A stretch of DNA of 64,000 nt. Origin: Colwellia sp. Arc7-D (lineage in GTDB: Bacteria; Pseudomonadota; Gammaproteobacteria; Enterobacterales; Alteromonadaceae). Of the stretch, positions 7,873 through 17,266 are shown in pieces (the first letter of the stretch is position 1; each line of letters begins with the position of its first letter). Position numbers and translations under genes: made by a program. The stretch is from positions 3,472,001 through 3,536,000 of the forward strand of contig NZ_CP028924.1 of the NCBI RefSeq assembly GCF_003061515.1, written 5' to 3'. The notes beneath the pieces are model-generated. The model had not been told where the DNA came from. It saw only the letters and a program-made list of their open reading frames with translations, and did no database searches.

Positions 7873-9189
7873 TTATAAGCTAAACATTACCATAGTTTCA
7901 ACATGCTTTGTTTGTGAAAACATATCCATTAAGGCAATTTTTTCAATTTTATAACCGTGTTCAATAAGTAATTTTGCATCACGTGCTAAAGAAGCAGGGT
8001 CGCAGCTAACATACAATATCTTATCGACTTTAAAAGTAAGTAATTGTACTAACGCTTGATAGGCTCCTGCACGAGCTGGGTCGAGTAAAACCTTAGTATA
8101 TTTTTGTTTTACCCATGACTGGTTTTGCCAATCGCTATTTAAATCGGCTTGGTAAAATTGACAATTAGTTAGGTTGTTTTTCAAGGCATTTTCTTGCGCC
8201 TTTACAACCATAGATTCAACTCCCTCAATACCAACAACGCTATTAACTTGTTGTGCTATCGGTAAACTAAAATTTCCTAAGCCACAAAATAAGTCTAGCA
8301 CCACATCGCTTTCATCAAGTGCTAACCAAGCTTGAGCTTGCTCAACCATTTTTTGATTAACGAGATGATTTACCTGAATAAAGTCATTCACAGTAAAACC
8401 AATATTTATGGTATCTGTCAAAGCGTAGTTTAAAGCTTTATCTTCGAGTAATGGCAAAACGGCTTTACCGTCATCAAAGTATACTAACCAGCCATTTTTG
8501 TGAGCAAAGCTCTCCCAGTGTTTTTTGTCTGCCGTGGTAATGTTAACAAGTTGTCGAACAACTACTACCTTCTCATTGGCTGAAATAACTTCAACATGAC
8601 CCACAGCATTCTTACCTGACACTTTGGTTAAAACAGCTTTGAGCTCGACAAAAATATCAGCAAAAGCTTCAACCAATACTGGGCAAGACTTAATTTCGGT
8701 TAAATGGCTACTTTCGCGCTGACGAAAACCAATAATAGGCTCTCCGCGTTTATTGTATTGCACGCCTATTCTTGCTTTGCGGCGATAATGCCAAGGTTCG
8801 CTAACAATAGGAGGTTGCCAAGGTAAATTATCATTCAGTGTCTGACGTGAAAATAATTGCGTTATTTTGTCCTGTTTATATGCGAGTTGCTGCTGATAAA
8901 CCATATGTTGCAAGTTACAGCCCCCACATTGGAAGTAATGACGGCATTTAACTTCAGTGCGAACTGCACTCGCGGCAATTACATTCAATAACTTCGCTTT
9001 AGAAAACTTACTTTTTTGCTCAAAAACTTTCACTTCAACCGTTTCATGAGGTAAAGCACCTTCAATAAAAATAGGTTTTTTATCATAAAAAGCAACGCCA
9101 CAACCTTGATGATCTAAATGACTTACTTTCAAGGTTATGTGTGATTTAATATTTGTTTTTTTGGGGCTTGCTTTAAAAAAATTTGCCAT
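7873..9189 (-). CDS. rlmD: 23S rRNA (uracil-1939-C5)-methyltransferase RlmD
   Basis: A 438-residue SAM-dependent RNA methyltransferase. An N-terminal TRAM domain (about residues 15-70) is followed by the iron-sulfur cysteines Cys82, Cys88 and Cys91 (CRHYFQCGGC), the SAM-binding motif VVLDLFCGLGNFSLPIA, the LLDPARAGA motif and the catalytic cysteine in LYVSCDPASLARD. It methylates U1939 of 23S rRNA. The rlmD-relA pair facing away from barA is the standard gammaproteobacterial arrangement and supports the RlmD identity over RlmC or TrmA. Start MANFFKASPKK is plausible; the upstream 140 bases hold divergent promoters. Confidence 0.94.
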   Translation of the reverse strand: MANFFKASPKKTNIKSHITLKVSHLDHQGCGVAFYDKKPIFIEGALPHETVEVKVFEQKSKFSKAKLLNVIAASAVRTEVKCRHYFQCGGCNLQHMVYQQQLAYKQDKITQLFSRQTLNDNLPWQPPIVSEPWHYRRKARIGVQYNKRGEPIIGFRQRESSHLTEIKSCPVLVEAFADIFVELKAVLTKVSGKNAVGHVEVISANEKVVVVRQLVNITTADKKHWESFAHKNGWLVYFDDGKAVLPLLEDKALNYALTDTINIGFTVNDFIQVNHLVNQKMVEQAQAWLALDESDVVLDLFCGLGNFSLPIAQQVNSVVGIEGVESMVVKAQENALKNNLTNCQFYQADLNSDWQNQSWVKQKYTKVLLDPARAGAYQALVQLLTFKVDKILYVSCDPASLARDAKLLIEHGYKIEKIALMDMFSQTKHVETMVMFSL

Positions 9190-9331
9190 AGCGATCTTAG
9201 TTTGCCATTAAAGAACAGCATAAATTAGCTTTTAGCTGTCATAGTGAACGATTATCTATTTGGTATTAGTCTCAATTGTGCCATTATAGCGTTATTAACT
9301 TAAAGATTTCACACTAAAGTTCAGCAAAAAT

Positions 9332-12106
9332 ATGCATAAAATAAGCCTGAAAGAGTGGGTGATTTTACTTACAGTCTTTCCGACGGTCATACTCAGTTTA
9401 ATTATTGCTGGCTACTTGTCTTATAGTCGCTATAGCGAACTTGACCAGTTTATTTACCAACGTGCTACCAGCATTATTTCTCCACTTGCTATTAGCAGTG
9501 CTGAAGCATTAAGAGAGAAAAAAAGAGATAACCTAAGAACTTTAATAGGCTTTAGCCATCGTAGCCAATCTGACATTATCAAAAGCATTGCCATATTTAC
9601 AAACGACAACCAAGTTTTTGTTACCAGTGCATATCACGGAGATACGCATACTTTACGGGTAAAGCCAGGACAAGGTTTACCCAAACGAATACAGTATGAC
9701 GACCACGATAATTATCTGATTTTTCGCGCCCCTATTATTGATGAGTTCACCACTCAAAACTTTGCCACTGCTTCCGACATGAATATTGTTGGTTACATCG
9801 CAATTCAAATTGACACCAGCACCATTAAATATGCACAGCAACAATTGTTAATTACGGTGTTCTTTATTTTACTCGTAGGTTTTATTATAAGTACCCTGTT
9901 TGCATTAAAACTCGTTAACAGTGTTACCCGCCCGATTTCATCGATGGTTTTAGCCATAGACCGCATAAGAGAAGGTAAGATCGAAAGCCGTATCAGTGGT
10001 CAACTTGTGGGAGAGCTAAACTTTTTAAAAAATGGTGTTAATGCCATGGCTCAATCACTTGGTGATTATCAAGATGAAATGCAGCGTAGTATTGATCAAG
10101 CCACGATAGACTTGCGTGAAAGTTTAGAGCAGTTTGAAATTCAAAACGTCGAGTTAGATATTGCCAAACGCAAAGCTCAAGATGCCAACAAAGTTAAATC
10201 TGAATTTTTAGCTAATATGAGTCATGAATTACGTACCCCGCTTAATGGCGTAATCGGCTTTACGCGACAAGTATTAAAAACACCACTAAGCGATACACAG
10301 CGTGATCATTTGCAAACGATAGAACGTTCTGCGGCTAGTTTACTCTCAATTATCAATGATATTTTAGATTTCTCTAAGCTTGATGCTGGCAAGATGATTA
10401 TTGAAAACATTCCTTTTTCAATACGAGAGTCTGTTGAAGAAACACTGACCTTACTTGCGCCTAGTGCTCATAAAAAGAACATAGAATTATCGTTGCGTGT
10501 CAGTCCACAAATACCCGACTCGCTTATTGGCGACGCCATGCGAATAAAACAAGTCATGGTTAACTTAGCCAGTAATGCTATTAAATTTACTGACAAGGGC
10601 GCGGTTGATATCAACCTAGAAGGTAACGTTACTGATAACAACCTTTATAAGATCAGAGTAACAGTTCAAGATACCGGTATCGGTATTCCTGGCCCTCAAC
10701 AAAACTCAATTTTTGAAGCGTTTGGTCAAGGTGATAAAAGTGTTACAAGAATTTATGGTGGTACTGGCTTAGGATTAGTTATATCACAGCGTTTAGTGTC
10801 AGAAATGCAAGGCAATATTGGTTTTGAAAGCATGGAGAGTGAGGGTTCTACCTTTTGGTTTACCTTCCAGTGTGAGCTAAACACTATACCAACTATGCAA
10901 TTATCAGCACCTGAGAGCCTCATCGGTAAGTCAATATTATATTACGAGCCACATACAGCAAGTCGTTTAGCAACTACCGAAATATTAGCAAACTGGCACA
11001 TGAAAACAAAATCGATTAGCCAACGAAGTGACTTGGAGGAAATACTAAAAGATAAAACAGCCCTCTCTTCATTTGACTTTGCATTAATAGGTCACGATGT
11101 TACCCCTGCGGCGCTTAATGAAGCGAAAAGCTTATTATTTGCACTTAAAGATATTATTCCATCAGTCCATTTAGCGATAAATAGTAATTCACCAAGCCTA
11201 TATGAAGCCCTAGTTTCAAGTGGTGCTAAAACCTGTATTAGTAAGCCGATAACAGTTCAACGTTTAAGTAAAACATTGGTGCCTACAGCAATTATTCATG
11301 GTCATAATCTTATTGAAGTGTCGGAGCAAAAAGTACCGATCAAAGTACTCGCGGTAGATGATAACGAAGCCAACTTAAAGCTAATAAAAGAACTATTACT
11401 TGAACAAGTCAGTGATGTAACTACCGCTATTGATGGTGCTGAAGCTGTCGCCTTATGCCAAAATGAAAAGTTTGCTCTCATCTTCATGGATATACAAATG
11501 CCTGTACTTGATGGTATTTCCGCATTAGGCATTATTCGTCAGCAAACGCTTAATGAACAAACCCCAATAATAGCGGTTACTGCTCATGTATTTGGCGAAG
11601 AAAAAGATAAAATACTCAGCAATGGCTTTAACTCGTTTATCACCAAACCAATAGATGAAGCCATGTTGCATCATAGTATTTATGAGTATTGTGATTCAAC
11701 CCTACTTGCTAATAGTCCAAAGCCGGTTATACCAACCTTTGAACCTATCTCCAGTGCTAGACCAAAAATTATCGACTGGAAACTCGCCTTACAAAGAGCA
11801 GGACAAAAACAAATACTAGCCAAAGACATGTTTGTTGGTTTGGTTAATAGCTTACCTGAAAGCAAGCTCAATATATCTGAAGCGCTTATATCTCAAGATA
11901 TTGAACAATTGAAAGTGCTTATACATAAACTTAATGGCGCATGTTGTTATTCGGGTGTTCCTAGCTTAGGAAAAGTCACACATGAACTTGAAACAGAATT
12001 AAAACGAGGTATTGGCTTAGATGATTTACAGCCAGAATTTTTTGAATTTTTCGAACAAATAGATTTGGTTTTAGAGGATGCTGTAGATTTTATCAAAAAA
12101 ATATAG
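9332..12106 (+). CDS. barA: Hybrid sensor histidine kinase BarA
   Basis: A 924-residue tripartite kinase. Two membrane segments (about 10-30 and 171-192) flank a periplasmic sensor domain, then HAMP (about 193-245), a dimerisation helix with His298 in NMSHELRTPLNG, the ATPase boxes (NLASNAIKF, DTGIGI, GGTGLGL), a degenerate receiver-like region (about 530-650), a receiver with Asp720 in FMDIQMPVLDG and Lys772, and an Hpt domain with His865 in HKLNGACCYSG. The phosphorelay His-Asp-His would pass phosphate to UvrY/GacA, which controls CsrB-type small RNAs and carbon storage. Position next to rlmD and divergent from it is the E. coli context of barA. Confidence 0.94.
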   Translation: MHKISLKEWVILLTVFPTVILSLIIAGYLSYSRYSELDQFIYQRATSIISPLAISSAEALREKKRDNLRTLIGFSHRSQSDIIKSIAIFTNDNQVFVTSAYHGDTHTLRVKPGQGLPKRIQYDDHDNYLIFRAPIIDEFTTQNFATASDMNIVGYIAIQIDTSTIKYAQQQLLITVFFILLVGFIISTLFALKLVNSVTRPISSMVLAIDRIREGKIESRISGQLVGELNFLKNGVNAMAQSLGDYQDEMQRSIDQATIDLRESLEQFEIQNVELDIAKRKAQDANKVKSEFLANMSHELRTPLNGVIGFTRQVLKTPLSDTQRDHLQTIERSAASLLSIINDILDFSKLDAGKMIIENIPFSIRESVEETLTLLAPSAHKKNIELSLRVSPQIPDSLIGDAMRIKQVMVNLASNAIKFTDKGAVDINLEGNVTDNNLYKIRVTVQDTGIGIPGPQQNSIFEAFGQGDKSVTRIYGGTGLGLVISQRLVSEMQGNIGFESMESEGSTFWFTFQCELNTIPTMQLSAPESLIGKSILYYEPHTASRLATTEILANWHMKTKSISQRSDLEEILKDKTALSSFDFALIGHDVTPAALNEAKSLLFALKDIIPSVHLAINSNSPSLYEALVSSGAKTCISKPITVQRLSKTLVPTAIIHGHNLIEVSEQKVPIKVLAVDDNEANLKLIKELLLEQVSDVTTAIDGAEAVALCQNEKFALIFMDIQMPVLDGISALGIIRQQTLNEQTPIIAVTAHVFGEEKDKILSNGFNSFITKPIDEAMLHHSIYEYCDSTLLANSPKPVIPTFEPISSARPKIIDWKLALQRAGQKQILAKDMFVGLVNSLPESKLNISEALISQDIEQLKVLIHKLNGACCYSGVPSLGKVTHELETELKRGIGLDDLQPEFFEFFEQIDLVLEDAVDFIKKI

Positions 12107-12148
12107 TGCTTATATCAATGATGAAAACATAAAAAAACAGTAAATAAA

Positions 12149-12394
12149 TTATCTAATTTTTATATCGGGAGAGGTATTAATATCACCATCTTCAGTAATA
12201 ACAGCAACGCCAGAATTACACATTAGCACCGCTAAACTGTGACCTTCATTATTACGAACAAAGCACAACTCATATCCAAATTTTCCAAGACTACTCGCTG
12301 AAAATTTTTGTGCTAAAGATAGCTTCGACCACCAAACTGATCGCTCAGGTGGTTCTTCACGTCTATCTACAATTGGGTACTTTTGCGTCTCCAT
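12149..12394 (-). CDS. Conserved-looking small protein of unknown function
   Basis: The start is set at the ATG at 12394 because a good ribosome binding site (AGGAGT) lies five bases upstream; a longer frame begins at 12433 but has no such site. The product has 81 residues starting METQKYPIVDRREEPPERS, with a Trp-Trp pair and a beta-rich C-terminal half (GYELCFVRNNEGHSLAVL, then VAVITEDGDI). No signal peptide or membrane segment. It lies downstream of acpS on the same strand with a 135-base gap and is convergent with barA. I do not recognise the family. Confidence 0.6.
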   Translation of the reverse strand: METQKYPIVDRREEPPERSVWWSKLSLAQKFSASSLGKFGYELCFVRNNEGHSLAVLMCNSGVAVITEDGDINTSPDIKIR

Positions 12395-12529
12395 TTTAAC
12401 TCCTGAATTTACAGCACTGCTCAAAAAATTCAATCTGCGTAATTTAAGTATAGAACATTAATGATTGCTAAGACTAAATTTATTATCAAATAGAGTAAAT
12501 ACTTTGAAAAGTTGCTCTCTGGTCGGTAT

Positions 12530-12910
12530 CTATTTTGATAACACAACAAAGGCAGTAGCATATTTAACTTCATCTGAAAGTGAAATATGCCAAGAGCTTG
12601 CCTTTAATTTATTGGCTAACGATAAGGCTTGTAAAGTAAGTTCAAGAGTCGGCTGACCTGATGCTAACGACACTATTTCAAAGTGTTGAAACGATACGCC
12701 ATTAGCGATGCCAGTCCCCAATGCTTTAGCCGCGGCCTCTTTACCTGCCCAGCGCTTAGCAAGAAACCGTTCAGGCTGTTTTAAGGTTAAATAATGCTGA
12801 TACTCTTTGTCAGTTAAAATCCGCTTAGCTAAACGTTGCTGTGCATTACCAGACATTTTAGCGATGCGACGAATATCAACAATGTCAGTTCCAATCCCAA
12901 CTACTGACAA
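12530..12910 (-). CDS. acpS: Holo-[acyl-carrier-protein] synthase
   Basis: A 126-residue enzyme that moves 4'-phosphopantetheine from CoA onto the serine of acyl carrier protein. It begins MSVVGIGTDIVDIRRIAKM with the metal-binding Asp in GTDIVDI, and has RFLAKRWAGKEAAAKALGTG, the second signature of the AcpS type of phosphopantetheinyl transferase, including the catalytic Glu in KEAAAKA. Length is normal. It follows pdxJ with a 24-base gap, the usual pdxJ-acpS pairing, and is the last recognisable member of the leftward block from recO. Confidence 0.94.
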   Translation of the reverse strand: MSVVGIGTDIVDIRRIAKMSGNAQQRLAKRILTDKEYQHYLTLKQPERFLAKRWAGKEAAAKALGTGIANGVSFQHFEIVSLASGQPTLELTLQALSLANKLKASSWHISLSDEVKYATAFVVLSK

Positions 12911-12934
12911 CTTAATAACCTCGACAGTAATACA

Positions 12935-13672
12935 TTAAGACAAACCACGCGCTTCGAGCATTAATTTTTTCATATCTCGAATAGCTTTGTCTAAACCATC
13001 AATGACAGCTCGAGCAATAATGGCGTGACCTATATTAAGTTCAATAATTTCAGGTATCGCGGCAATAGGCTTAACATTAAAATAATTCAGGCCATGTCCA
13101 GCATTCACTTTTAAGCCTAAACCATGAGCGTATTCAATGCCTTCAACTAAACGCGCAAGCTCTAATTGCTGCTCTGCTTCAGTCGCGGCTTCTGCATATT
13201 GTCCTGTATGAATCTCAATATAAGTTGCCTTACTGAGCAGCGCTGCATCAATTTGATCTTTGTCTGCATCGATAAATAAACTCGTTTGAATACCTGCGTC
13301 GGCCAAACGTGCTACAGCAGCGTTTATTTTATCTTGTTGTCCAGCAACATCTAAGCCGCCTTCTGTGGTTAATTCTTCTCGCTTTTCTGGCACTAAGCAG
13401 CAAAAAACTGGTTTTACGTCACAGGCAATGTCCAGCATTTCATCTGTAACTGCCATTTCAAAATTCATACGAGTATGCAGGGTTTGCTTTAATACATAAA
13501 TATCACGGTCTTGAATATGGCGACGGTCTTCACGTAAGTGTACTGTAATTCCATCGGCACCGGCATGTTCAGCAACTGAAGCCGCATAAACAGGATCAGG
13601 ATAGTTAGTGCCACGCGCTTGTCGTAATGTGGCAATGTGGTCTACATTTACGCCTAATAAAATATCATTCAT
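12935..13672 (-). CDS. pdxJ: Pyridoxine 5'-phosphate synthase
   Basis: The start is placed at the ATG at 13672, giving 245 residues that begin [20 protein letters not shown], the conserved N-terminus; the frame is open 13 codons further but AGAAGAG upstream of this ATG supports it. Signatures include the [17 protein letters not shown] block, [22 protein letters not shown]-like [23 protein letters not shown] and [12 protein letters not shown]. It condenses 3-amino-2-oxopropyl phosphate with deoxyxylulose 5-phosphate to give pyridoxine phosphate. Standard recO-pdxJ-acpS order. Confidence 0.95.
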   Translation of the reverse strand: MNDILLGVNVDHIATLRQARGTNYPDPVYAASVAEHAGADGITVHLREDRRHIQDRDIYVLKQTLHTRMNFEMAVTDEMLDIACDVKPVFCCLVPEKREELTTEGGLDVAGQQDKINAAVARLADAGIQTSLFIDADKDQIDAALLSKATYIEIHTGQYAEAATEAEQQLELARLVEGIEYAHGLGLKVNAGHGLNYFNVKPIAAIPEIIELNIGHAIIARAVIDGLDKAIRDMKKLMLEARGLS

Positions 13673-13752
13673 ATTCAATCTCTTCTTATATTCTGGTTTA
13701 TATTTGAGCATTTGAAATTGCTAAATGTTTCATGCCTATACTTTACATATTG

Positions 13753-14439
13753 TTAAGTTTTTTTACTAAATAATTTTCGACTATTTAAGGGCACACCGTT
13801 AAGTAAATGATTTATAACCTGTCGCATTAAACCTTTAAATGTACTTAGTATTTCAGGACTTGATAAGTCATTTTGAGCAATAGCTAATAAGTGTAAACGA
13901 TCATAACAAGGTTGTTTTAACGCAGTGTAAGCTGGAATAAAACCTTCATCAGGCAAATAATAAAAGCCTTTAGCGCTATGTTCAAATACTAATGAGAAAT
14001 CAAAAGAAACACCTAACTCTTCCATTAGCATCAATTCAAATTCTCGTAAACAAACTTCAATATTGCTTGATTGGGCTAGAGCCTGCAGGCTAGCTTTATA
14101 TTGATGAAAAAGCTCATCACAAGCAATGTTTTCTCCCAGTAATTTAACCAATAACTCGTTAATATAAAATGCACTGAATAAGGCATTTTTTTTCAACAAA
14201 TAAGACTTTCCTATTGGCTCTACACGAATTAAATTTTTAAGGTTATGTTGCCCTTTTAAGGTTACATTAATTGGCAAAAATGGTTGTAGTAAAGCTTTAC
14301 GACTAGATTTAGTTGAATGCCCCACATAACTCAGCGCCGCTAACTTACCATCGTGCTCGGTTAACAAATCAACTAATAGCTGGTTTTCTCGATAAGGGCG
14401 TGTATGAAGTACAAAAGCTGACTGGGTAATTTCTTGCAT
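13753..14439 (-). CDS. recO: DNA repair protein RecO
   Basis: A 228-residue protein with the RecO N-terminal OB fold: SAFVLHTRPYRENQLLVDLLTEHDGKLAALSYVGHSTKSSRKALLQPF-type sequence is visible at the start (given here in outline), followed by the helical C-terminal part with YINELLVKLLGEN and an ELMLMEELGVSFDF helix. RecO works with RecR to load RecA on SSB-coated single-stranded DNA. Its place directly after era in the rnc-era-recO order supports the call despite the generally weak conservation of RecO. The gap to era (about 160 bases) holds a terminator-like hairpin, so recO may be partly uncoupled from era. Confidence 0.92.
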   Translation of the reverse strand: MQEITQSAFVLHTRPYRENQLLVDLLTEHDGKLAALSYVGHSTKSSRKALLQPFLPINVTLKGQHNLKNLIRVEPIGKSYLLKKNALFSAFYINELLVKLLGENIACDELFHQYKASLQALAQSSNIEVCLREFELMLMEELGVSFDFSLVFEHSAKGFYYLPDEGFIPAYTALKQPCYDRLHLLAIAQNDLSSPEILSTFKGLMRQVINHLLNGVPLNSRKLFSKKT

Positions 14440-14503
14440 CTACATTCCAAGTTGGTTCAATGGTATCGAACTGAGCACTCAGTGAGAATTTTAAGGTTGA
14501 AAA

Positions 14504-14540
14504 CAAAAGTTGCTTAGTACCTGAATGAACCTAAGCAACT
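14504..14540 (-). terminator. Terminator-like hairpin between era and recO
   Basis: A 10-bp perfect stem (AGTTGCTTAG at 14508-14517, CTAAGCAACT at 14531-14540) with a 13-base loop, followed on the minus strand by TTTTGTTTTC. It lies 60 bases beyond the era stop and would end or attenuate the era transcript before recO. Confidence 0.65.
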
Positions 14541-14600
14541 ATTATTTGTTGATAATAACTCATGACAATGAAAACTATATAAAGCCAAATTGTTTAAAAG

Positions 14601-15512
14601 CTATCCTGAGTAATCGTCACCGTAACCTAAACTTCTAAGAGCGCGTTCGTCATCTGCCCAACCTGATTTAACTTTGACCCAGGTTTCTAGAAAAACTTTA
14701 CGTTCAAATAAATTTTCCATATCGCGTCTTGATTCTTGGCCTATTACTTTTAGCTTTTCGCCTTTGTTACCAATAACCATACGTTTTTGCGTTGTTCTTT
14801 CAACTAGAATTAACGCATTGATATGCAAAATACCTTTATCGTCAATCTTAAATTGTTCAATTTCAACCGTGGTTGAATAAGGTAGTTCATCACCGGTGAA
14901 ACGGATCAGCTTTTCACGAACAATTTCTGAAGCCATAAAGCGGCTTGATCGATCGGTAATATAGTCTTCAGGAAACCAAAAGTCGCCTTCAGGTAATGCC
15001 TTGAAACAAATCTTCTTAATAGCATCAACATTCTCACCTTTACTGGCTGAAATAGGCACAATATCAGCAAAGTCATGCATGGCACCTAGTTTTTGTAGGT
15101 GAGGCAGTAAAGTGTCTCTGTCTTGAATATTATCAATTTTGTTGACCACTAATACACAAGGCGCACCACTGTTTTTAATTTTTGTTAGTACCATTTCATC
15201 ATCAGAAGTCCAATGCGTACCTTCAACTAAAAACACTACGGTTTCAACTTCTGCTAAGGTAGAACTTGCCGCACGGTTCATCAAACGGTTAATGGCACGT
15301 TTTTCTTCTGAATGTAGACCTGGGGTATCAACTAAAACCGCTTGGTTATTACCTTCAGTTAATATACCTAATATACGATGACGTGTAGTTTGCGGCTTAC
15401 GCGAAGTAATACTGACTTTTTGGCCAAGTAAAGTGTTAAGTAATGTCGATTTACCAACATTTGGGCGGCCAACAATGGCAATAAGACCGCAATAGGTTTG
15501 TTCTGTAGTCAT
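14601..15512 (-). CDS. era: GTPase Era
   Basis: A 303-residue essential GTPase that binds the 3' end of 16S rRNA during 30S assembly. G1 is [15 protein letters not shown], the switch region contains [12 protein letters not shown]3 is [12 protein letters not shown]4 is VVNKID and G5 is ISASKG. The C-terminal KH domain begins around [17 protein letters not shown] and contains [13 protein letters not shown], the GxxG loop that binds RNA. Length is typical. It follows rnc with a 31-base gap, the canonical rnc-era coupling. Confidence 0.96.
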   Translation of the reverse strand: MTTEQTYCGLIAIVGRPNVGKSTLLNTLLGQKVSITSRKPQTTRHRILGILTEGNNQAVLVDTPGLHSEEKRAINRLMNRAASSTLAEVETVVFLVEGTHWTSDDEMVLTKIKNSGAPCVLVVNKIDNIQDRDTLLPHLQKLGAMHDFADIVPISASKGENVDAIKKICFKALPEGDFWFPEDYITDRSSRFMASEIVREKLIRFTGDELPYSTTVEIEQFKIDDKGILHINALILVERTTQKRMVIGNKGEKLKVIGQESRRDMENLFERKVFLETWVKVKSGWADDERALRSLGYGDDYSG

Positions 15513-15543
15513 GATTAAATTATCAACTTTATTGTCAAAAAAG

Positions 15544-16233
15544 CTACTTAGCTTTTTCGATTAATGTTAGCACCTTCAAAGCAGCTGATTGCTCAGCTTT
15601 ACGTCGGCTAGTGCCTTTAGTAATCACTTCATTTTCAAGTACACTGGTTGTGCAGCGCACCGTAAATTGCTGATTGTGTGATTGCCCTGTGGTATTAATT
15701 ACATCATATTGCGGCAAAGGAATTTTTCGTCCCTGCAAGTATTCTTGTAAACGTGTTTTTGGGTCTTTTTGTTCATTGCCGGGTTTTATATCGGCTAAGC
15801 GCTGTTCAAACCAACTAAGAATAAGTGCCTGACAAGTTGGTAAATCTGAATCTAAGTAAACTGCGCCTAAAATAGCTTCAATAGCATCTTCAAGTATAGA
15901 GTCTCGTCTATGACCACCACTTTTAAGTTCGCCAGGACCCAATATCAAGTATTGACCTAAATCGAATGCACGTCCAACTTCAGCTAAAGTGACTCCTTTT
16001 ACTAAGCTTGAGCGCATACGTGTTAAATCGCCCTCGGCTTGCTTTGGAAACTTTTGAAACAAAGACTCAGCAATAACAAAACCTAAAATCGAGTCACCTA
16101 AGAACTCCAATCGCTCATTATGAGCACCTTTAGCACTTCTGTGTGTTAACGCTTGAACTAGTAATTTTGGCTCTTTAAAACTGTAACCAATTTTTTTTGA
16201 TAGCCGCGCAATGGCGTCAGGAGTATGTAGCAC
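15544..16233 (-). CDS. rnc: Ribonuclease III
   Basis: A 229-residue endonuclease specific for double-stranded RNA. The RNase III signature [19 protein letters not shown] carries the metal-binding acidic residues, and the second set is in [19 protein letters not shown]. The C-terminal double-stranded RNA-binding domain starts at [12 protein letters not shown] and ends with [16 protein letters not shown]. It processes rRNA precursors and many structured mRNAs, sometimes its own leader. It starts two bases after the lepB stop codon, so translation is probably coupled. Confidence 0.96.
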   Translation of the reverse strand: MLHTPDAIARLSKKIGYSFKEPKLLVQALTHRSAKGAHNERLEFLGDSILGFVIAESLFQKFPKQAEGDLTRMRSSLVKGVTLAEVGRAFDLGQYLILGPGELKSGGHRRDSILEDAIEAILGAVYLDSDLPTCQALILSWFEQRLADIKPGNEQKDPKTRLQEYLQGRKIPLPQYDVINTTGQSHNQQFTVRCTTSVLENEVITKGTSRRKAEQSAALKVLTLIEKAK

Positions 16234-16235
16234 AG

Positions 16236-17156
16236 TTATTCAATTCCACCAATTCGAGAAAAACGCACATTGGTTGGTATCCAACTTGGTAAAAAGCTAT
16301 CAGCCGGGCGATCAAAATCAAAACTCATCCAAATAGCTACAGCTTCTCCAACTAAGTTTTCCTCAGGAACAAAACCCCAAAAACGTCCATCTAAGCTGTT
16401 ATCACGATTATCACCCATTACAAAATATTGACCTTTAGGTACAACAAATTCATTATTTTGAGTGCCACTTTGTCTAAAGTAGTGTTGAACACGCGGTAAA
16501 ATCTGCTCATTCACTAATAAGTCATGTGTTTTTTCACCCATGGTTGAGGTGTAGCGCGATAACGGCATACCTTGATCGTTATAATCGGTTTTGTTTTTAA
16601 ATGTTTGCACTATTTGTTCAAAATCAGGACATTTATCATCTGTCGCTAAACAAGAAGGCTTGATATATAAAATTTTATTTTTATAAATTATTCGATCACC
16701 CGGCAAACCAACGACACGTTTAATGTAATCAATTTGTGGATTTTGTGGATATTTGAATACCACAACATCGCCACGATCCGGCAGACCAACTTCAATAAAC
16801 TTATTACGCGCTACAGGATCACGTAACCCGTAGTTAAATTTATTCACCAAAATAAAATCGCCATCAAGTAAAGTTGGCATCATAGAGCCAGACGGAATTT
16901 GAAACGGTTCATAAATAAATGAACGCAAAATAAGAACAAAGGCAATAACCGGGAAAATTTGCACTGGGGTATCAATAAAATAAGGCGCTTCAAGAATTTT
17001 ATTTACTACGTCATCACTTAAATCACCATCGCACTGGGCTTGAGCAGAGACTAAGTTGAGCTGTCTTTGTGGAGCAAAATAAAATTTATCTGCTAGCCAT
17101 ACAATACCGGTAATTACGGTAACTATGACTAAAAATATTGAAAAGTAAACTGCCAT
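16236..17156 (-). CDS. lepB: Signal peptidase I
   Basis: A 306-residue inner-membrane protease that removes Sec and Tat signal peptides. Two N-terminal membrane segments (about 2-22 and 66-82) precede the catalytic serine Ser91 in [10 protein letters not shown] and the general-base lysine Lys146 in [12 protein letters not shown]. The later boxes [18 protein letters not shown] are also present. Length matches the gammaproteobacterial form with its large periplasmic insertion. It lies between lepA and rnc; the 110-base gap from lepA contains a long imperfect hairpin. Confidence 0.96.
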   Translation of the reverse strand: MAVYFSIFLVIVTVITGIVWLADKFYFAPQRQLNLVSAQAQCDGDLSDDVVNKILEAPYFIDTPVQIFPVIAFVLILRSFIYEPFQIPSGSMMPTLLDGDFILVNKFNYGLRDPVARNKFIEVGLPDRGDVVVFKYPQNPQIDYIKRVVGLPGDRIIYKNKILYIKPSCLATDDKCPDFEQIVQTFKNKTDYNDQGMPLSRYTSTMGEKTHDLLVNEQILPRVQHYFRQSGTQNNEFVVPKGQYFVMGDNRDNSLDGRFWGFVPEENLVGEAVAIWMSFDFDRPADSFLPSWIPTNVRFSRIGGIE

Positions 17157-17205
17157 ATTATTCCTATCTTTTAGTTTTTAAACTCAGTTCAAACTAACTC
17201 AGTAA

Positions 17206-17253
17206 ATGACTTACTTTGACATTTTTATTTTGAAAAATGGTCAAGTAAGTCAT
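17206..17253. other. Long imperfect hairpin between lepA and lepB
   Basis: ATGACTTAC at 17206-17214 pairs with GTAAGTCAT at 17245-17253; inside this TTGAC pairs with GTCAA and ATTTTT with AAAAAT, separated by single bulges, so about 20 bp form in a 48-base stretch. There is no strong T-run on the minus strand afterwards, so processing or attenuation is as likely as termination. Confidence 0.55.
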
Positions 17254-17266
17254 GAATATTCTTAAA

